A DNA stretch of 64,000 nt from Novosphingobium fuchskuhlense (GTDB lineage Bacteria > Pseudomonadota > Alphaproteobacteria > Sphingomonadales > Sphingomonadaceae): contig NZ_KQ954246.1 in NCBI RefSeq assembly GCF_001519075.1, forward strand, positions 310,001-374,000, given 5' to 3'. The notes below the pieces were generated by a model. It was given only the letters and a program-made list of their open reading frames with translations. It made no database searches and was not told where the DNA came from. Shown one piece after another: positions 18,070 to 27,761 of the stretch; within the stretch, counting starts at the first letter, position 1, and every line of letters begins with the position of its first letter. The translations under genes were made by a program, and so were the position numbers.

Positions 18070-18531
18070 ATGACCGATATCGGCGCCACCCCGCTGCACC
18101 TGGGCCAGACCAGCAGCCTGCCTGCCTCGCCCGAAGAGGCCGTGCTCGATTATGTGCCCAATCCGCGTGCCGGTTCGCTGTTCCTCGCCCGCTTTGCCGT
18201 GCCGGAGTTCACATCGCTCTGCCCGGTCACCGGCCAGCCCGATTTCGCGCATCTGGTGATCGACTATGCGCCCGGCGAAACCATCGTGGAATCGAAGTCG
18301 CTCAAGCTGTTCCTCGGATCGTTCCGCAACCATGCCGGCTTCCATGAAGACGTGACGGTCGGCATCGGCCAGCGCCTGTTTGCCGAGATGCGCCCGCGCT
18401 GGCTGCGCATCGGCGGCTACTGGTATCCGCGCGGCGGCATTCCTATCGATGTGTTCTGGCAGTCGGACACGCCCCCCGCCGGGCTCTGGGTGCCCGATCA
18501 GGGGGTGGCGCCGTATCGCGGCCGGGGGTAA
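18070..18531 (+). CDS. queF: preQ0 reductase (7-cyano-7-deazaguanine reductase)
   Basis: NADPH-dependent reduction of the nitrile of preQ0 to preQ1 in queuosine synthesis. The catalytic cysteine lies in [11 protein letters not shown] and the QueF motif in E-S-K-S-L-K-L-F, with a distal H-E-D. At 153 residues it is the unimodular (short) type. ATG 18070 follows a GAAAGGACACC ribosome site; the upstream in-frame ATG 18001 would add 23 non-family residues. No preQ1 riboswitch was recognised in the short leader. Confidence 0.94.
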   Translation: MTDIGATPLHLGQTSSLPASPEEAVLDYVPNPRAGSLFLARFAVPEFTSLCPVTGQPDFAHLVIDYAPGETIVESKSLKLFLGSFRNHAGFHEDVTVGIGQRLFAEMRPRWLRIGGYWYPRGGIPIDVFWQSDTPPAGLWVPDQGVAPYRGRG

Positions 18532-18540
18532 TCGGGTGGC

Positions 18541-18984
18541 TCAACGCCGCCAGTAGTTGCCCCGGTAGCTGCCGCTTTCCTGATCGATCCACGCACGGAT
18601 GCGGATGTAGTTCTTGCCGATATCCCGGGCCGAGCTGAAGTCCCGCTCGCGGCACTCGTGCTGTTCCTGGTCCTGCAGATCGTCGATCGCGGTCTGGATC
18701 CGGCCGGCAGTCCACCGGTCGATGCCGCCCCGGCTAACTTCCAGCCGCAGCCGGTTCTCGAGCTGGTAGCCGCGCTGGCCCGAGCAGGTGGAATCGACGA
18801 GGTAGCGGTCGATCGAGGCCTGCTCGCGCGGGCTGCGCCAGCTGTTGCTGTAGCCATAGCCATTGCCGTAGCCGTTGCCATTGCCGTAGCCGCCGCGCCA
18901 GTCCTGCGCGTTCGCCGTGCCGCCCAGCGCCACCGCGCTGCCAAGAGCGAGCGCTGCGGTGAGAACCTTCGAGATCGTGTTCAT
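18541..18984 (-). CDS. small secreted Gly/Asn/Tyr-rich protein of unknown function
   Basis: A 147-residue protein with a clear Sec signal peptide (A-L-G-G-T-A-N-A-Q-D cleavage region near residue 27). The next stretch has repeated G-Y-G-N-G units, and a C-terminal helical domain contains two cysteines (S-T-C-S and H-E-C-R) that could form a disulfide. ATG 18984 follows an AAGGGG site. I do not recognise the domain. The promoter region carries a 32-bp motif shared with another secreted-protein gene at 35.2-35.6 kb. Confidence 0.75.
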   Translation of the reverse strand: MNTISKVLTAALALGSAVALGGTANAQDWRGGYGNGNGYGNGYGYSNSWRSPREQASIDRYLVDSTCSGQRGYQLENRLRLEVSRGGIDRWTAGRIQTAIDDLQDQEQHECRERDFSSARDIGKNYIRIRAWIDQESGSYRGNYWRR

Positions 18985-19075
18985 CGTCGTTCCCCTTCTT
19001 TGGCCCCTTGATGGGTGCCGATGAAGCCCTTGTGCCTGATTCGCAGTGGCACGAGCCTGAATGTCCCGTTGGCTC

Positions 19076-19107
19076 TTGTTCATGTTTAAGGATACTTTGC
19101 TGAACGA
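19076..19107 (-). promoter_or_regulatory. shared TGAAC/GTTCA promoter motif, copy 1
   Basis: Read on the minus strand: TCGTTCAGCAAA, four variable bases, then CCTTAAACATGAACAA. The ends GTTCA and TGAAC are inverted to each other. It lies about 92 bases upstream of the ATG at 18984. A near-identical copy lies at 35730-35761, upstream of another small secreted protein, so a common operator or promoter element is likely. Confidence 0.55.
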
Positions 19108-19185
19108 GTAACGCAGGCCCTTGCGCACCGGGCGCTCCCGGCCAAAAAGGTGGGGGAGAGGGCGAAGCGCCCCGCAGGAGAGAGC

Positions 19186-19929
19186 ATGTCCATGAGCGGC
19201 GATACCGATTTCACCGGCCGGAAGGTCCTCGTCGTCGGCGGATCGAGCGGCATCGGCAATGGCATCGCCCATGCCTTCCGCCAGCGCGGGGCGCTGGTCC
19301 ACGTCTGGGGCACGCGCGCCCGGGCCGAGGATTATGATCCCGCCGAAGGTTCCGATCTCACCGGCCTCGGCTACACGTGCGTCGACGTCGGCGATCCCGA
19401 TGGCATCGAAGCCGCGCCCGCGCCCTTTGAAAGCCTTGACGTCCTCGTCCTGTGCCAGGGCACCGTCGTCTACAAGCGCGGCGAGTTCGCGCGCCCCGGC
19501 TGGGACAAGGTCATGGCGGTCAACCTCGACAGCCTGATGCACTGCGCGATGAAGTTCCGCGCCGCGCTGGCCGAGACGAAGGGCAGTATCGTGACCGTCA
19601 GCTCGGTCGCCGCGTTCGGCGCGAACATCGGCAACCCCGCCTATGCCGCGTCCAAGGCCGGGGCCGTCAGCCTCACGCGCACGCTCGGCAATGCCTTTGC
19701 GGGCGAGGGCATCCGGGTGAACGGCATCGCCCCGGGCCTCGTCGCCACAAAGCTCACCAAGGTGACCACCGACCATCCCGAGCGCCTCGCCGGCTCCATC
19801 GCGCGCATCCCGCAAGGCCGTCTCGGCACGCCGCAGGACATGGCCGGCGCCGTGCTCTTCCTCGCCTCGCCGCTCGCGTCCTACGTCACCGGGCAGACGC
19901 TCATCGTCGATGGAGGGCTCTCGCTGTGA
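19186..19929 (+). CDS. SDR-family oxidoreductase of the sugar island
   Basis: A 247-residue classical short-chain dehydrogenase. It has G-G-S-S-G-I-G-N-G at residues ~14-22, V-T-V-S-S catalytic serine, Y-A-A-S-K active site and a C-terminal V-D-G-G-L-S. Classical SDRs of this length oxidise sugars or hydroxy-acids with NAD(P). The neighbourhood suggests a 6-deoxy-sugar or sugar-acid step, but the substrate is not determined. ATG 19186 has an AGGAGA site 5 bases upstream. Its stop overlaps the alcohol dehydrogenase GTG. Confidence 0.85.
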   Translation: MSMSGDTDFTGRKVLVVGGSSGIGNGIAHAFRQRGALVHVWGTRARAEDYDPAEGSDLTGLGYTCVDVGDPDGIEAAPAPFESLDVLVLCQGTVVYKRGEFARPGWDKVMAVNLDSLMHCAMKFRAALAETKGSIVTVSSVAAFGANIGNPAYAASKAGAVSLTRTLGNAFAGEGIRVNGIAPGLVATKLTKVTTDHPERLAGSIARIPQGRLGTPQDMAGAVLFLASPLASYVTGQTLIVDGGLSL

Positions 19930-20966
19930 AGGCCCTGCGCTATTACGGCGCGCGCGATGTCCGCTATGAAAGCATGGACGATCCCGCGCCCCAGTCCCCC
20001 GCCGATGCCGTGGTGCGCGTCACCGCCTGCTCGATCTGCGGCTCGGATCTCCACATCTACCACGGCCATGGCTTCTTCGAGGACGTGGGCTTCTGCGTTG
20101 GCCATGAGGCAGTGGGTGAGATTGTCGAAGTCGGCAGCGCGGTGCAGCGGCACAAGGTCGGCGATCTGGTCATGCTCCCCGCGGCCGTCGGCTGCGGCCG
20201 CTGCCGTTCGTGCCTTTCCGGTCTTGTTCACACCTGCGAAAACGGCGCGCTCGCCTGCTACGGCCTCTCCGCGCGCCTGCAAGGCTCGCAAGCCGAAGCG
20301 GTGCGCGTTCCCGCGGCGGACATGAACGCCGTCCCCATCCCCGAAGGCGTCAGCGAAGAACAGGCGCTGATGATGACCGACGCGCTCGCCACCGCCTGGT
20401 TCGGCGCGCGGCAGGCCGATATCCGCCCCGGCTCGTCGGTCGCTATCATCGGCCTCGGCCCCATCGGCCTGATGGCGGTCGAAAGCGCCTGGGTCATGGG
20501 CGCCCACGTGGTCTACGCCATCGATCCGATCCCCGAACGCCGCGCCATGGCCGAACAATCCGGCGCGATCACCCTGCATCCCGACGAAGCGCTCGAACGC
20601 ATCAAGGCAGACACCAAAGGCCGCAAGCTCGATTGCGTGGTCGAAGTCGTCGGCAGCGACGCGACGGTCGATTTCGCTCTCCGGCTGGTCCGACCGCGCG
20701 GCACCGTCTCGGTCATCGGCGTTCAGCAATCGCGGCGCTTCGCCTTCCCGCTGGAACGCGCCTTCGCCGCCGGCCTCACCTTCCGCATCGGCACCTGCTC
20801 GGTGCCCGAGGAACTGCCCGCGCTGTTCCCGCTCGTCCAGTCCGGCCGCCTGAAACCCGAACGCACGATCACCCACCGGATGCCGCTGAGCGAAGGCGCG
20901 GAGGCCTACCGCCTGTTCGAAGCCCGTGAGGCGGGGGCGCTGAAAATGGTGCTGACGCCGGATTAG
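19926..20966 (+). CDS. zinc-dependent medium-chain alcohol/polyol dehydrogenase
   Basis: A 346-residue MDR enzyme. The catalytic zinc ligands appear in S-I-C-G-S-D-L-H and C-V-G-H-E-A-V-G. The structural zinc lobe G-C-G-R-C-R-S-C-L-S-G-L-V-H-T-C has four cysteines, and the NAD(P) fold starts I-G-L-G-P-I-G-L. GTG 19926 overlaps the SDR stop (GTGA). It probably oxidises a polyol or aldehyde from the adjacent sugar pathway. Its end overlaps the convergent DeoR gene by 4 bases. Confidence 0.87.
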   Translation: MKALRYYGARDVRYESMDDPAPQSPADAVVRVTACSICGSDLHIYHGHGFFEDVGFCVGHEAVGEIVEVGSAVQRHKVGDLVMLPAAVGCGRCRSCLSGLVHTCENGALACYGLSARLQGSQAEAVRVPAADMNAVPIPEGVSEEQALMMTDALATAWFGARQADIRPGSSVAIIGLGPIGLMAVESAWVMGAHVVYAIDPIPERRAMAEQSGAITLHPDEALERIKADTKGRKLDCVVEVVGSDATVDFALRLVRPRGTVSVIGVQQSRRFAFPLERAFAAGLTFRIGTCSVPEELPALFPLVQSGRLKPERTITHRMPLSEGAEAYRLFEAREAGALKMVLTPD

Positions 20967-21736
20967 GCCACCACTAGCTCCACCCCCGCCGCGCGCACCA
21001 TCGCGGCGTGCTCGGGCGTGATCCCCGCGTCCGTCACCAGCACATCCACTTCGTCCAGACCGCACACGATCGTTCCCGAACCAGACGCAAACTTTGCCGA
21101 ATCCACCAGCAGGATCACCTGCTCGGCCCGGTCGATCAGCCGCCGCTCCGCCGCCACCAGCACCACGTCCTGCTGCATCACCCCCTGCGGCCCCACCGAG
21201 GCCGCGCCCATGAACAGCTTGGGGGCGTGGAAGCGCGGCATCGATTCCTCGCCCGCCGCCGCCAGAATGATGTTCTGCTCGCGAAACACCGAGCCCGAAG
21301 GCACCAGAATGCGCGTGCCGGCCTGCGGCAGCAGCGCGTTCACGATGTGGAGCGAATTGGTCAGCACCTGCAGGCCAAGCCCGGCGAGATGCGGGCACAT
21401 CTGCAAGGTCGTCGTGCCGCCGTCGATCATCACGCCTTCGCCGGGTTCGCACCGCGCCGCCGCCGCCGCGCCGATGGCGCGCTTGGCGGCCATGTTGCGG
21501 TTGATCGACTGGTCGAACGGCGTGCCCGCCAGCTGCAGTACCGGCGCGCGCGGCCCTTCCGTCAGCTTCGCCCCGCCATGCACCCGCACGATGGACCCTG
21601 CATCTTCGAGCCGCGCCAGATCGCGCCGGATCGTCGCGGGCGAGGCGTCGAGCAGCGCTTCAAGCTCGCGATAGGTGACAAAGCCGGTGCCTTGCAGCGC
21701 CTCGACAATCACCCTCTCGCGTTCGGCTGCGTGCAT
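20963..21736 (-). CDS. DeoR/GlpR-family transcriptional regulator
   Basis: A 257-residue regulator with an N-terminal winged helix-turn-helix (T-Y-R-E-L-E-A-L-L and T-I-R-R-D-L-A-R-L near residues 20-45), the family's R-V-H-G-G-A linker, and a DeoR C-terminal sugar-phosphate sensor domain (M-I-D-G-G-T-T near 98, V-L-V-T-D-A-G-I near the end). It is the last gene of the operon kinase-lldD-MFS-regulator and most likely represses the rhamnose genes, with a sugar phosphate as inducer. A palindrome sits just before its own start. Confidence 0.9.
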   Translation of the reverse strand: MHAAERERVIVEALQGTGFVTYRELEALLDASPATIRRDLARLEDAGSIVRVHGGAKLTEGPRAPVLQLAGTPFDQSINRNMAAKRAIGAAAAARCEPGEGVMIDGGTTTLQMCPHLAGLGLQVLTNSLHIVNALLPQAGTRILVPSGSVFREQNIILAAAGEESMPRFHAPKLFMGAASVGPQGVMQQDVVLVAAERRLIDRAEQVILLVDSAKFASGSGTIVCGLDEVDVLVTDAGITPEHAAMVRAAGVELVVA

Positions 21737-21744
21737 TTCGGCTC

Positions 21745-21764
21745 TCTGATCGGTTTCAATCAGA
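21745..21764 (-). promoter_or_regulatory. candidate DeoR operator before the regulator gene
   Basis: Inverted repeat TCTGAT/ATCAGA with an 8-base centre, containing TGATCGG-TTTC. This resembles the arm TGATCGTTTC of the palindrome at 25537-25570. It lies in the 23-base gap between the MFS stop and the regulator ATG, consistent with autoregulation. Confidence 0.4.
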
Positions 21765-23010
21765 AGCCGTCATGCCGCTCGGCCTCGAGTTGTTCAAGGC
21801 TTTTGCCCTCGTTGCGCGGCGCCCAGGCAGTACCGATCACGCCGGAGATGATCAGAAACCCGGTCAGGATCACCGCCAGTGTCGTAAAGCCTGTCGCCGT
21901 CAGCAGCGGTACGAAGAAGCTGAACACGCCCAGGCTCACCCGCACGATCGCAAAGCACACCCCCTGCGCGGTCGAGCGCAGCATGGTGGGGAATTCTTCC
22001 GCGCTCCACAGCTGGAAAAAGCTCTGCGCGCCGAATCCGCCGCCAAACTGCAGCAGGAATACATAGATCAGTGCCACCGGGATCGTCAGCGGGAAGACGA
22101 CCAGAAGCCCCATGCCGATCACCTGCACCACCGCCGAAATCGCGAACAGCGTGCGCTGGTTCACCCGGTCGGCCAGTTGCATGAACACGAGGCCGATGGA
22201 GGCCATGCCGATGGCGAACGACAGTGCCTGAATGCCCACCGCCTGCGCCTGCGTCGCCGCGCCCACCGTGCGCAGGATATAAGGGAAGAAGAATCCGTTG
22301 GTGCCGGCCCACAGGTTCCAGAAGCCATACATGCCGACAAGGCCGAGGATCGAGGCGAGGTGCTTGCCCCGAAACAGCGAGGATATCGGCGGCCGCTTTT
22401 CGCCCGAGGCCTGTGCTTCGGTCCACCGCACCGATTCCGCCATGCGCGAACGCAGGAAGGTGAGGCCCAGCGCGATCACCAGCAGATGCGCGAACACGAT
22501 CCGCGCGCCCAGTTCGCCAAGACCGGTCAGCGCCAGGCTCATCAGCAGCACCACGACCGGCCCGAGATACCACAGCACTTGCGCCATGCCCGAATGCCGC
22601 GCGCGCTGCCCGTCGGGCGCGCCTTCCGCGATCAGGGACCACGAGGCGGGAATATCCGCGCCCACCGCCAGCCCCACGATCAGGAATCCCGTCACGATCA
22701 TCCACGGCGCCACCGCAAACACCAGCAGCGCCATGCCCGCGGCATAAAGCAGCATGTCCCACTGGTAGATCGTCTTGCGCCCCAGCCGGTCGCACAGGAT
22801 TCCGCCGACCAGCGCGCCGATCCCCGCGCCAATGGCATTGGGGCCAAACGCGCCGAGCAGCCCGAGGAAGCCCGGCGAGAGGTGGTAATGCTCCTGCCAC
22901 AGCGCCAGCGCCACCGATCCCGAAACGATCGAGCCCGCATCGATATAGTTGGCGAGCCCCGCCAGGATCGTGTCACGCCATGCGGTCTTCCCGCGCGCTG
23001 CCTCGCTCAA
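21760..23010 (-). CDS. MFS sugar transporter (probable L-rhamnose importer)
   Basis: A 416-residue major-facilitator protein with about 12 membrane helices. The loop 2-3 motif C-D-R-L-G-R-K-T-I-Y-Q follows an early G-A-L-V-G-G, and F-L-R-S-R-M-A-E-S precedes the central loop, as in the sugar-porter-like/MHS group. The best start is TTG 23010, 3 bases after the lldD stop; no ATG fits the family's N-terminus. Placement in the operon suggests import of rhamnose or a related 6-deoxy sugar. Confidence 0.86.
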   Translation of the reverse strand: MSEAARGKTAWRDTILAGLANYIDAGSIVSGSVALALWQEHYHLSPGFLGLLGAFGPNAIGAGIGALVGGILCDRLGRKTIYQWDMLLYAAGMALLVFAVAPWMIVTGFLIVGLAVGADIPASWSLIAEGAPDGQRARHSGMAQVLWYLGPVVVLLMSLALTGLGELGARIVFAHLLVIALGLTFLRSRMAESVRWTEAQASGEKRPPISSLFRGKHLASILGLVGMYGFWNLWAGTNGFFFPYILRTVGAATQAQAVGIQALSFAIGMASIGLVFMQLADRVNQRTLFAISAVVQVIGMGLLVVFPLTIPVALIYVFLLQFGGGFGAQSFFQLWSAEEFPTMLRSTAQGVCFAIVRVSLGVFSFFVPLLTATGFTTLAVILTGFLIISGVIGTAWAPRNEGKSLEQLEAERHDGF

Positions 23011-23013
23011 ATG

Positions 23014-24159
23014 CTATCCCCTCACCAGATTGTCGCGGGTGATCTGGCTCACCCGCGTGCACCCCGTCAGCGCCATGGCGACACGCATTTCCGCGTCGAT
23101 CAGCGCCAGCATCTTCGCCACGCCAGCCTCGCCGCCCGCCGCCAGCGCAAAGGCCCAGGCCCGCCCGAGCAGCACGCCCTTGGCGCCCAGCGCGAGCATG
23201 CGCACCACGTCGAGCCCCGAACGCACGCCGCCATCGGCCAGCACGGTCAGCCGGTCGCCCACGGCATCGGCAATCGGTGGCAAGGCGCGCGCGGTGGAGA
23301 GCACCCCGTCCAGCTGCCGCCCGCCATGGTTGGAAACGATGATCCCGTCCGCCCCTACATCGGCGGCTTGCCTCGCATCCTCCGGATCGAGAATGCCTTT
23401 GATGATCAGGGGGCCGGACCATTCGCTGCGGATGAAGTCGAGGTCGCGCCAATGGATCGAAGGGTCGAAGTTCGCGCGCATCCACGCGAAGAAATCCTCC
23501 AGCCCCGTCCGGCCCTTCAGCACCGGCGCGATATTGCCGAGATGGTGCGGGCGGCCCATGAGGCCGACATCCCAGGCCCAGCCGGGGCGCATCGCGGCCT
23601 GCATCGTGCGCCGCAGGTCGCCCAGCAGCCCCGAAGCCCCCGCAAGGCCTGAGCGCACATCGCGGTAGCGGCTCCCCGGCACGGGCATGTCCACGGTGAA
23701 GACCAGCGTGCTCACTTGCGCTTCCCGCGCCTGCGCCAGCAGGTCACGCATATGGCCCCGGTCGCGGATCATGTAGAGCTGGAACCAGAGGGGTTTGCTG
23801 GCCGCTCCTGCCACTTCGCCCAGCGGGCAGACCGACACGGTGGAAAGCGTGAACGGCACGCCCGCCTTCTCCGCCGCGCGCAGCGCTTGAACCTCGCCCC
23901 GCCGCGCGTTCATGCCCGCAAGGCCGATGGGCGCGAGCGCGACCGGCATCGCGAGGCTTCGGCCGAACAATTCCGCCGATAGATCGATATCCGCCACATC
24001 GGCCAGCACCCGCTGGCGCAGCGCGATCCCCGCCAGATCGCTGATGTTCCGCCGCAGCGTCTCCTCTGCGTACGATCCGCCATCGACATATTCGAACAGG
24101 AAGTGCGGCAGACGGCGGCGCGCGGCCTCGCGGAAATCGGCGATATTGGCAATGATCAC
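23014..24159 (-). CDS. lldD: FMN-dependent alpha-hydroxy-acid oxidase (L-lactate dehydrogenase)
   Basis: A 381-residue TIM-barrel flavoenzyme oxidising L-lactate to pyruvate at the membrane. Family motifs are [26 protein letters not shown] and the active-site S-N-H-G-G-R-Q-L-D containing the catalytic histidine. GTG 24159 overlaps the kinase stop (GTGA). Here it probably consumes the L-lactate formed from L-lactaldehyde by the RhaD dehydrogenase domain, so respiratory oxidation is coupled to rhamnose breakdown. Confidence 0.9.
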   Translation of the reverse strand: MIIANIADFREAARRRLPHFLFEYVDGGSYAEETLRRNISDLAGIALRQRVLADVADIDLSAELFGRSLAMPVALAPIGLAGMNARRGEVQALRAAEKAGVPFTLSTVSVCPLGEVAGAASKPLWFQLYMIRDRGHMRDLLAQAREAQVSTLVFTVDMPVPGSRYRDVRSGLAGASGLLGDLRRTMQAAMRPGWAWDVGLMGRPHHLGNIAPVLKGRTGLEDFFAWMRANFDPSIHWRDLDFIRSEWSGPLIIKGILDPEDARQAADVGADGIIVSNHGGRQLDGVLSTARALPPIADAVGDRLTVLADGGVRSGLDVVRMLALGAKGVLLGRAWAFALAAGGEAGVAKMLALIDAEMRVAMALTGCTRVSQITRDNLVRG

Positions 24160-25547
24160 GGCGTGGTCTCCAGCGCAGTTTGCCAGCGCGCGCGATAGGT
24201 ATGCACATCGCCGGCCAGCGGCTCCACCTGCCGCAACCGCGCGGCAGGCGCCAGCCCCGGCTCGATCAGCCGCAACGCGCCGTAGGCGGCGTCTGCCGGC
24301 CCGTCCGCCACCAGCACGCGGCTGTCCGGCCGCAGCGCCGCCAGCGCCCGCACGAAGACCTCCGCACTGGCAAAACGTCCCTCGACCAGCAGCGTCTCGC
24401 GCGCGCCGATGAGATCGAGCGCCGCATCGGCTATCAGTGCGGCATAAAGACACGCCGCCGCCCGCCTGTCCTGCGGCTCTCCGATCCAGCGCGCCGTGCA
24501 ATCCGGAAACGGCCCGCAGCCCGGCGCCAGGGTCGGCAGCAGCATCGCGCCACTCGCCAGCGAGGCCGCCGCCGCCGCCAGCAGGGCTGCCTGCTCCGCA
24601 GGATTATCTACGGGTTGGCCCCCGCTGGCCATCTCGATCTCGCGCCCGCCCATGAACCGCGCTGAAGGCACCGCGCGAGCGTCGACATCGACATTGACGA
24701 GGCAATCGCGCCCTTCCGGCAGCACCGGCGCGGCGCTCTTGGCCCGCCGCATGGCCACGAACCATGTTCCCGTAGAAAGCACCGTCGCCTCATGATCGGC
24801 CACGTCGCCAAACCCGCGCGCGCCGTGCAGCGCCGCGTTCGAATCATGGATCCCGGCCAGCACTTTCACTTGCGCCGAAAGCCCCGTCGCCGCCGCGATG
24901 TCCGGCCGCAGCGTGTCGATCACATCCCTGGCATGGGCCAGCGGAGCGAACCGCTCCGCCCAGCCCATCCGCGTGGCCAGCGGCGAATACGTCGCCGCCG
25001 CCGGGACCCACAGATCGGTATGGCAACCGAGCGAGCTGACCTCGCTTACCGCAACGCCGCTGAGGTACCACGCCCAATATTGCGCCCAGGGCAGCAAGGT
25101 CGTGCGCTCGAGCGCGGCCTGTTCGGCCAGCCACCACACTTGCGCGCCCAGGTTCAGCCCATGGGGCAGGGCGGGGGAGCCCGTCACCCCAAAGGGATCG
25201 CGCGCCGCACGGTAGCGTTCCATCACATCTGCCGGGATCGCCGCCTCGTAGTCCAGCGGCGCAAAGGCGAGTGCGCCATCCCGCAGCGCCGCCGCGCCCG
25301 CGCCGTGCCCCACCGGCACGATCGCCTCCACCGGATGCGCTGACCATGCCCCCAGCGCCTCGACCAGCCACGCCGCGATTCCCACCACATCGAGACGGCC
25401 GCCGCCCACCGCATTGGGCCGCGCACGCACGTCGAGCCGCCGCCCGGCCCGGTCCCACAGCGAGACCTTGCTCAGGCTCTTGCCCATATCGATCACGATG
25501 AATGCGCCGTCGTTCAGCGCCCGTCTCCCTTGTTCTGAAACGATCAT
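24156..25547 (-). CDS. FGGY-family sugar kinase, probable rhamnulokinase
   Basis: A 463-residue sugar kinase. Its first ATPase segment [16 protein letters not shown] near residue 18 is a variant of the FGGY phosphate-1 motif with lysine. S-T-G-T-W-F and the C-terminal L-L-V-E-G-R-F-A belong to the second half. It is expected to phosphorylate L-rhamnulose at O1. ATG 25547 is preferred; a TTG two codons earlier is possible. The start codon sits inside the 25537-25570 palindrome. It shares little with the enterobacterial RhaB N-terminus, so the substrate rests on context. Confidence 0.83.
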   Translation of the reverse strand: MIVSEQGRRALNDGAFIVIDMGKSLSKVSLWDRAGRRLDVRARPNAVGGGRLDVVGIAAWLVEALGAWSAHPVEAIVPVGHGAGAAALRDGALAFAPLDYEAAIPADVMERYRAARDPFGVTGSPALPHGLNLGAQVWWLAEQAALERTTLLPWAQYWAWYLSGVAVSEVSSLGCHTDLWVPAAATYSPLATRMGWAERFAPLAHARDVIDTLRPDIAAATGLSAQVKVLAGIHDSNAALHGARGFGDVADHEATVLSTGTWFVAMRRAKSAAPVLPEGRDCLVNVDVDARAVPSARFMGGREIEMASGGQPVDNPAEQAALLAAAAASLASGAMLLPTLAPGCGPFPDCTARWIGEPQDRRAAACLYAALIADAALDLIGARETLLVEGRFASAEVFVRALAALRPDSRVLVADGPADAAYGALRLIEPGLAPAARLRQVEPLAGDVHTYRARWQTALETTP

Positions 25548-25570
25548 TATCAATCAATATTGATCGTTTC
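25537..25570. promoter_or_regulatory. palindromic operator between the divergent rhamnose operons
   Basis: Perfect 10-bp arms GAAACGATCA/TGATCGTTTC separated by 14 AT-rich bases. A second, nested 12-bp palindrome ATCAATATTGAT lies at 25553-25564. It covers the kinase start and lies about 60 bases before rhaD. A partial match occurs before the DeoR gene. This is the most likely binding site of that regulator. Confidence 0.6.
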
Positions 25571-25629
25571 CAGTGGAAATGTTAGCGAGTCCACCAAGCG
25601 CAGCCCATCGCTGACGCCGGAAGGATGCC

Positions 25630-27738
25630 ATGAACGCCCATACGCCTGTAGCTTCCGCCATTCCCTTCGCCGTGCCCACCAGCCGCTGGGATGATGCGCA
25701 TGCCGCCAGCCTCAGCCCTGCGGAATTGCTGCTCTACCGTTCGAACCTTCTCGGCAGCGATCTCACCGTCACCAATTTCGGCGGGGGCAACACCTCGGCC
25801 AAGCTCACCGGCATCGATCCGCTCACCGGCGAAGCGGTCCCCGTGCTCTGGGTCAAGGGCTCGGGCGGCGATATCGGCTCGATGAAGCTCGATGGCTTCT
25901 CGACGCTCTATCAGGAAAAGCTGCTCGGACTCGAAGCGCACTATTCCGGGCCCGATGACGACGACACGATGGTCGGCTACCTCCCCCACTGCACCTTCAA
26001 CCTCAATGGCCGCGCCGCCTCGATCGACACCCCGCTGCACTCGCTGCTGCCCTTCGCGCATGTCGATCACGTCCACCCCGATGCGATCATCGCGCTCGCC
26101 GCCAGCTCGGGCGGCGAGGCGGCGACGCGGGCCATCTGGGGGGGCACCATCGGCTGGCTCCCCTGGAAGCGCCCCGGCTACACGCTCGGCGTCATGCTGC
26201 GCGATTATGTCCGCGCGAACCCTCAGGTTAAGGGCGTTATGCTTGCCGGCCACGGCATCATCTGCTGGGCAGACAGCGCCAAGGCTTGCTACGAACACAC
26301 CATCAGCCTGATCGCCGATGCCGCGCGCCATCTCAACGCCGCAATGGCCGGAAAGCCCGCATTCGGCGGCCAGATCGTCGCCCCGAACCCGGACCGCGCG
26401 GCCATCGCCGCCGATCTCATGCCCCGCCTGCGCGGGCTGATGACCGGCGCCCGCCGCAAGCTGGGCCACTTCTCCGACGATGCCGAAGCGCTTGAATTCA
26501 CCGGCAGCGCCGATTTCCAGCGCCTCGCCGCGCTGGGCACCTCGTGCCCCGATCACTTCCTGCGCACCAAGATCGCGCCGCTCACGCTCGATCCCGCGCG
26601 CCTGACGGATGACGCCTACCTCGCGCAGCAACTGGCGGACTACCGCGCGCTCTACGCCGCCTATTACGAGCGCTGCAAACGCGCCAATTCCCCCGCCATG
26701 CGCGATCCCAACCCGGTCGTCGTGCTCGTCCCCGGTGTGGGCCGGATCACCTTCGCGACTGACAAGACCACCGCCCGCCTCGCCGGCGAGTTCTACGGCA
26801 ACGCCATCAACGTGATGCGCGGCGCCGAGGCCATCGGCGACTACATCGCGCTTGATGAGCAGGAAGCCTTCGACATCGAGTACTGGCTGCTCGAGGAAGC
26901 CAAGCTCCAGCGCATGCCCGCGCCAAAACCCATGGTCGGCCGCATCGCGCTGGTCACCGGCGGGGCCGGGGGCATCGGCGCCGCCACTGCGGTCCGCCTG
27001 CTGAAGGAAGGCGCCTGCGTCCTCCTCGCCGATCGCGATGCCGATGCGCTCGAAGAAACCCGCGCGGGCCTCGCGCAGCAGTTCGGCAAGGACGTGATCC
27101 GCGCCGCCACGTGCGATGTTACCGATGAAGCCGCCGTCGCCGCCGCCTTCGCCGCTTGCGCGCGCGAATTCGGCGGGCTCGACATGCTCGTTGCCAATGC
27201 CGGGATCGCCAGCTCCGCCACCATCGAGGAAACCACGCTGAGCCTCTGGCACCGCAACCACGATGTCCTTGCACAGGGCTATTTCCTTACCGCCCGCGCC
27301 GCATGGCCGCTGCTCAAGCGCATGAAGGAGCAGGGCGGGACGTCGGTCGTGTTCATCGGCTCCAAGAATGCCCTTGCCGCCGCAGCAGGGGCCTCCGCCT
27401 ATGCCTCGGCCAAGGCCGCCGCCAACCATCTCGCCCGCTGCCTCGCGCTCGAAGGCGCGCCCGATGGCATCCGCGTCAACATCGTGAACCCCGATGCCGT
27501 GATCCGCGGCAGCCGCATCTGGGACGGCGATTGGCGCAAGGAACGCGCCGCCGCCAACAAGGTCGATGCGGGCGAGGAACTCGAAGCCCACTACCGCAAC
27601 CGCTCGATGCTCAAGCGCGACGTCCTCCCCGAAGACATCGCGGAGGCCGCCGCATGGCTCGCTTCCGATCTCTCTGCCAAGTCCACCGGCAACATGATCA
27701 ATGTTGACGCGGGCAACGTGCAGGCGTTCACCCGCTAG
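25630..27738 (+). CDS. rhaD: bifunctional rhamnulose-1-phosphate aldolase / lactaldehyde-oxidising SDR
   Basis: A 702-residue fusion. Residues ~1-430 are a class II aldolase with N-F-G-G-G-N-T-S, the zinc-binding H-V-D-H-V-H-P-D and A-G-H-G-I-I; it cleaves rhamnulose-1-phosphate to DHAP and L-lactaldehyde. Residues ~435-700 are an SDR with T-G-G-A-G-G-I-G, A-N-A-G-I, catalytic Y-A-S-A-K and a terminal N-V-D-A-G-N. It oxidises lactaldehyde to lactate (RhaE-like activity). The fusion is well known in alpha-proteobacteria and Bacillus rhamnose clusters. It is followed after 23 bases by rhaI. Confidence 0.94.
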   Translation: MNAHTPVASAIPFAVPTSRWDDAHAASLSPAELLLYRSNLLGSDLTVTNFGGGNTSAKLTGIDPLTGEAVPVLWVKGSGGDIGSMKLDGFSTLYQEKLLGLEAHYSGPDDDDTMVGYLPHCTFNLNGRAASIDTPLHSLLPFAHVDHVHPDAIIALAASSGGEAATRAIWGGTIGWLPWKRPGYTLGVMLRDYVRANPQVKGVMLAGHGIICWADSAKACYEHTISLIADAARHLNAAMAGKPAFGGQIVAPNPDRAAIAADLMPRLRGLMTGARRKLGHFSDDAEALEFTGSADFQRLAALGTSCPDHFLRTKIAPLTLDPARLTDDAYLAQQLADYRALYAAYYERCKRANSPAMRDPNPVVVLVPGVGRITFATDKTTARLAGEFYGNAINVMRGAEAIGDYIALDEQEAFDIEYWLLEEAKLQRMPAPKPMVGRIALVTGGAGGIGAATAVRLLKEGACVLLADRDADALEETRAGLAQQFGKDVIRAATCDVTDEAAVAAAFAACAREFGGLDMLVANAGIASSATIEETTLSLWHRNHDVLAQGYFLTARAAWPLLKRMKEQGGTSVVFIGSKNALAAAAGASAYASAKAAANHLARCLALEGAPDGIRVNIVNPDAVIRGSRIWDGDWRKERAAANKVDAGEELEAHYRNRSMLKRDVLPEDIAEAAAWLASDLSAKSTGNMINVDAGNVQAFTR

Positions 27739-27761
27739 GCGGGAAGGGGAGAGGAATAACA

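Noticed and set aside
21772-23652. Plus-strand open frame of 626 codons opposite the MFS and lldD genes
   Set aside because: Composition is His/Arg/Gln-rich, typical of antisense of a membrane-protein gene; it spans two genes with clear families.
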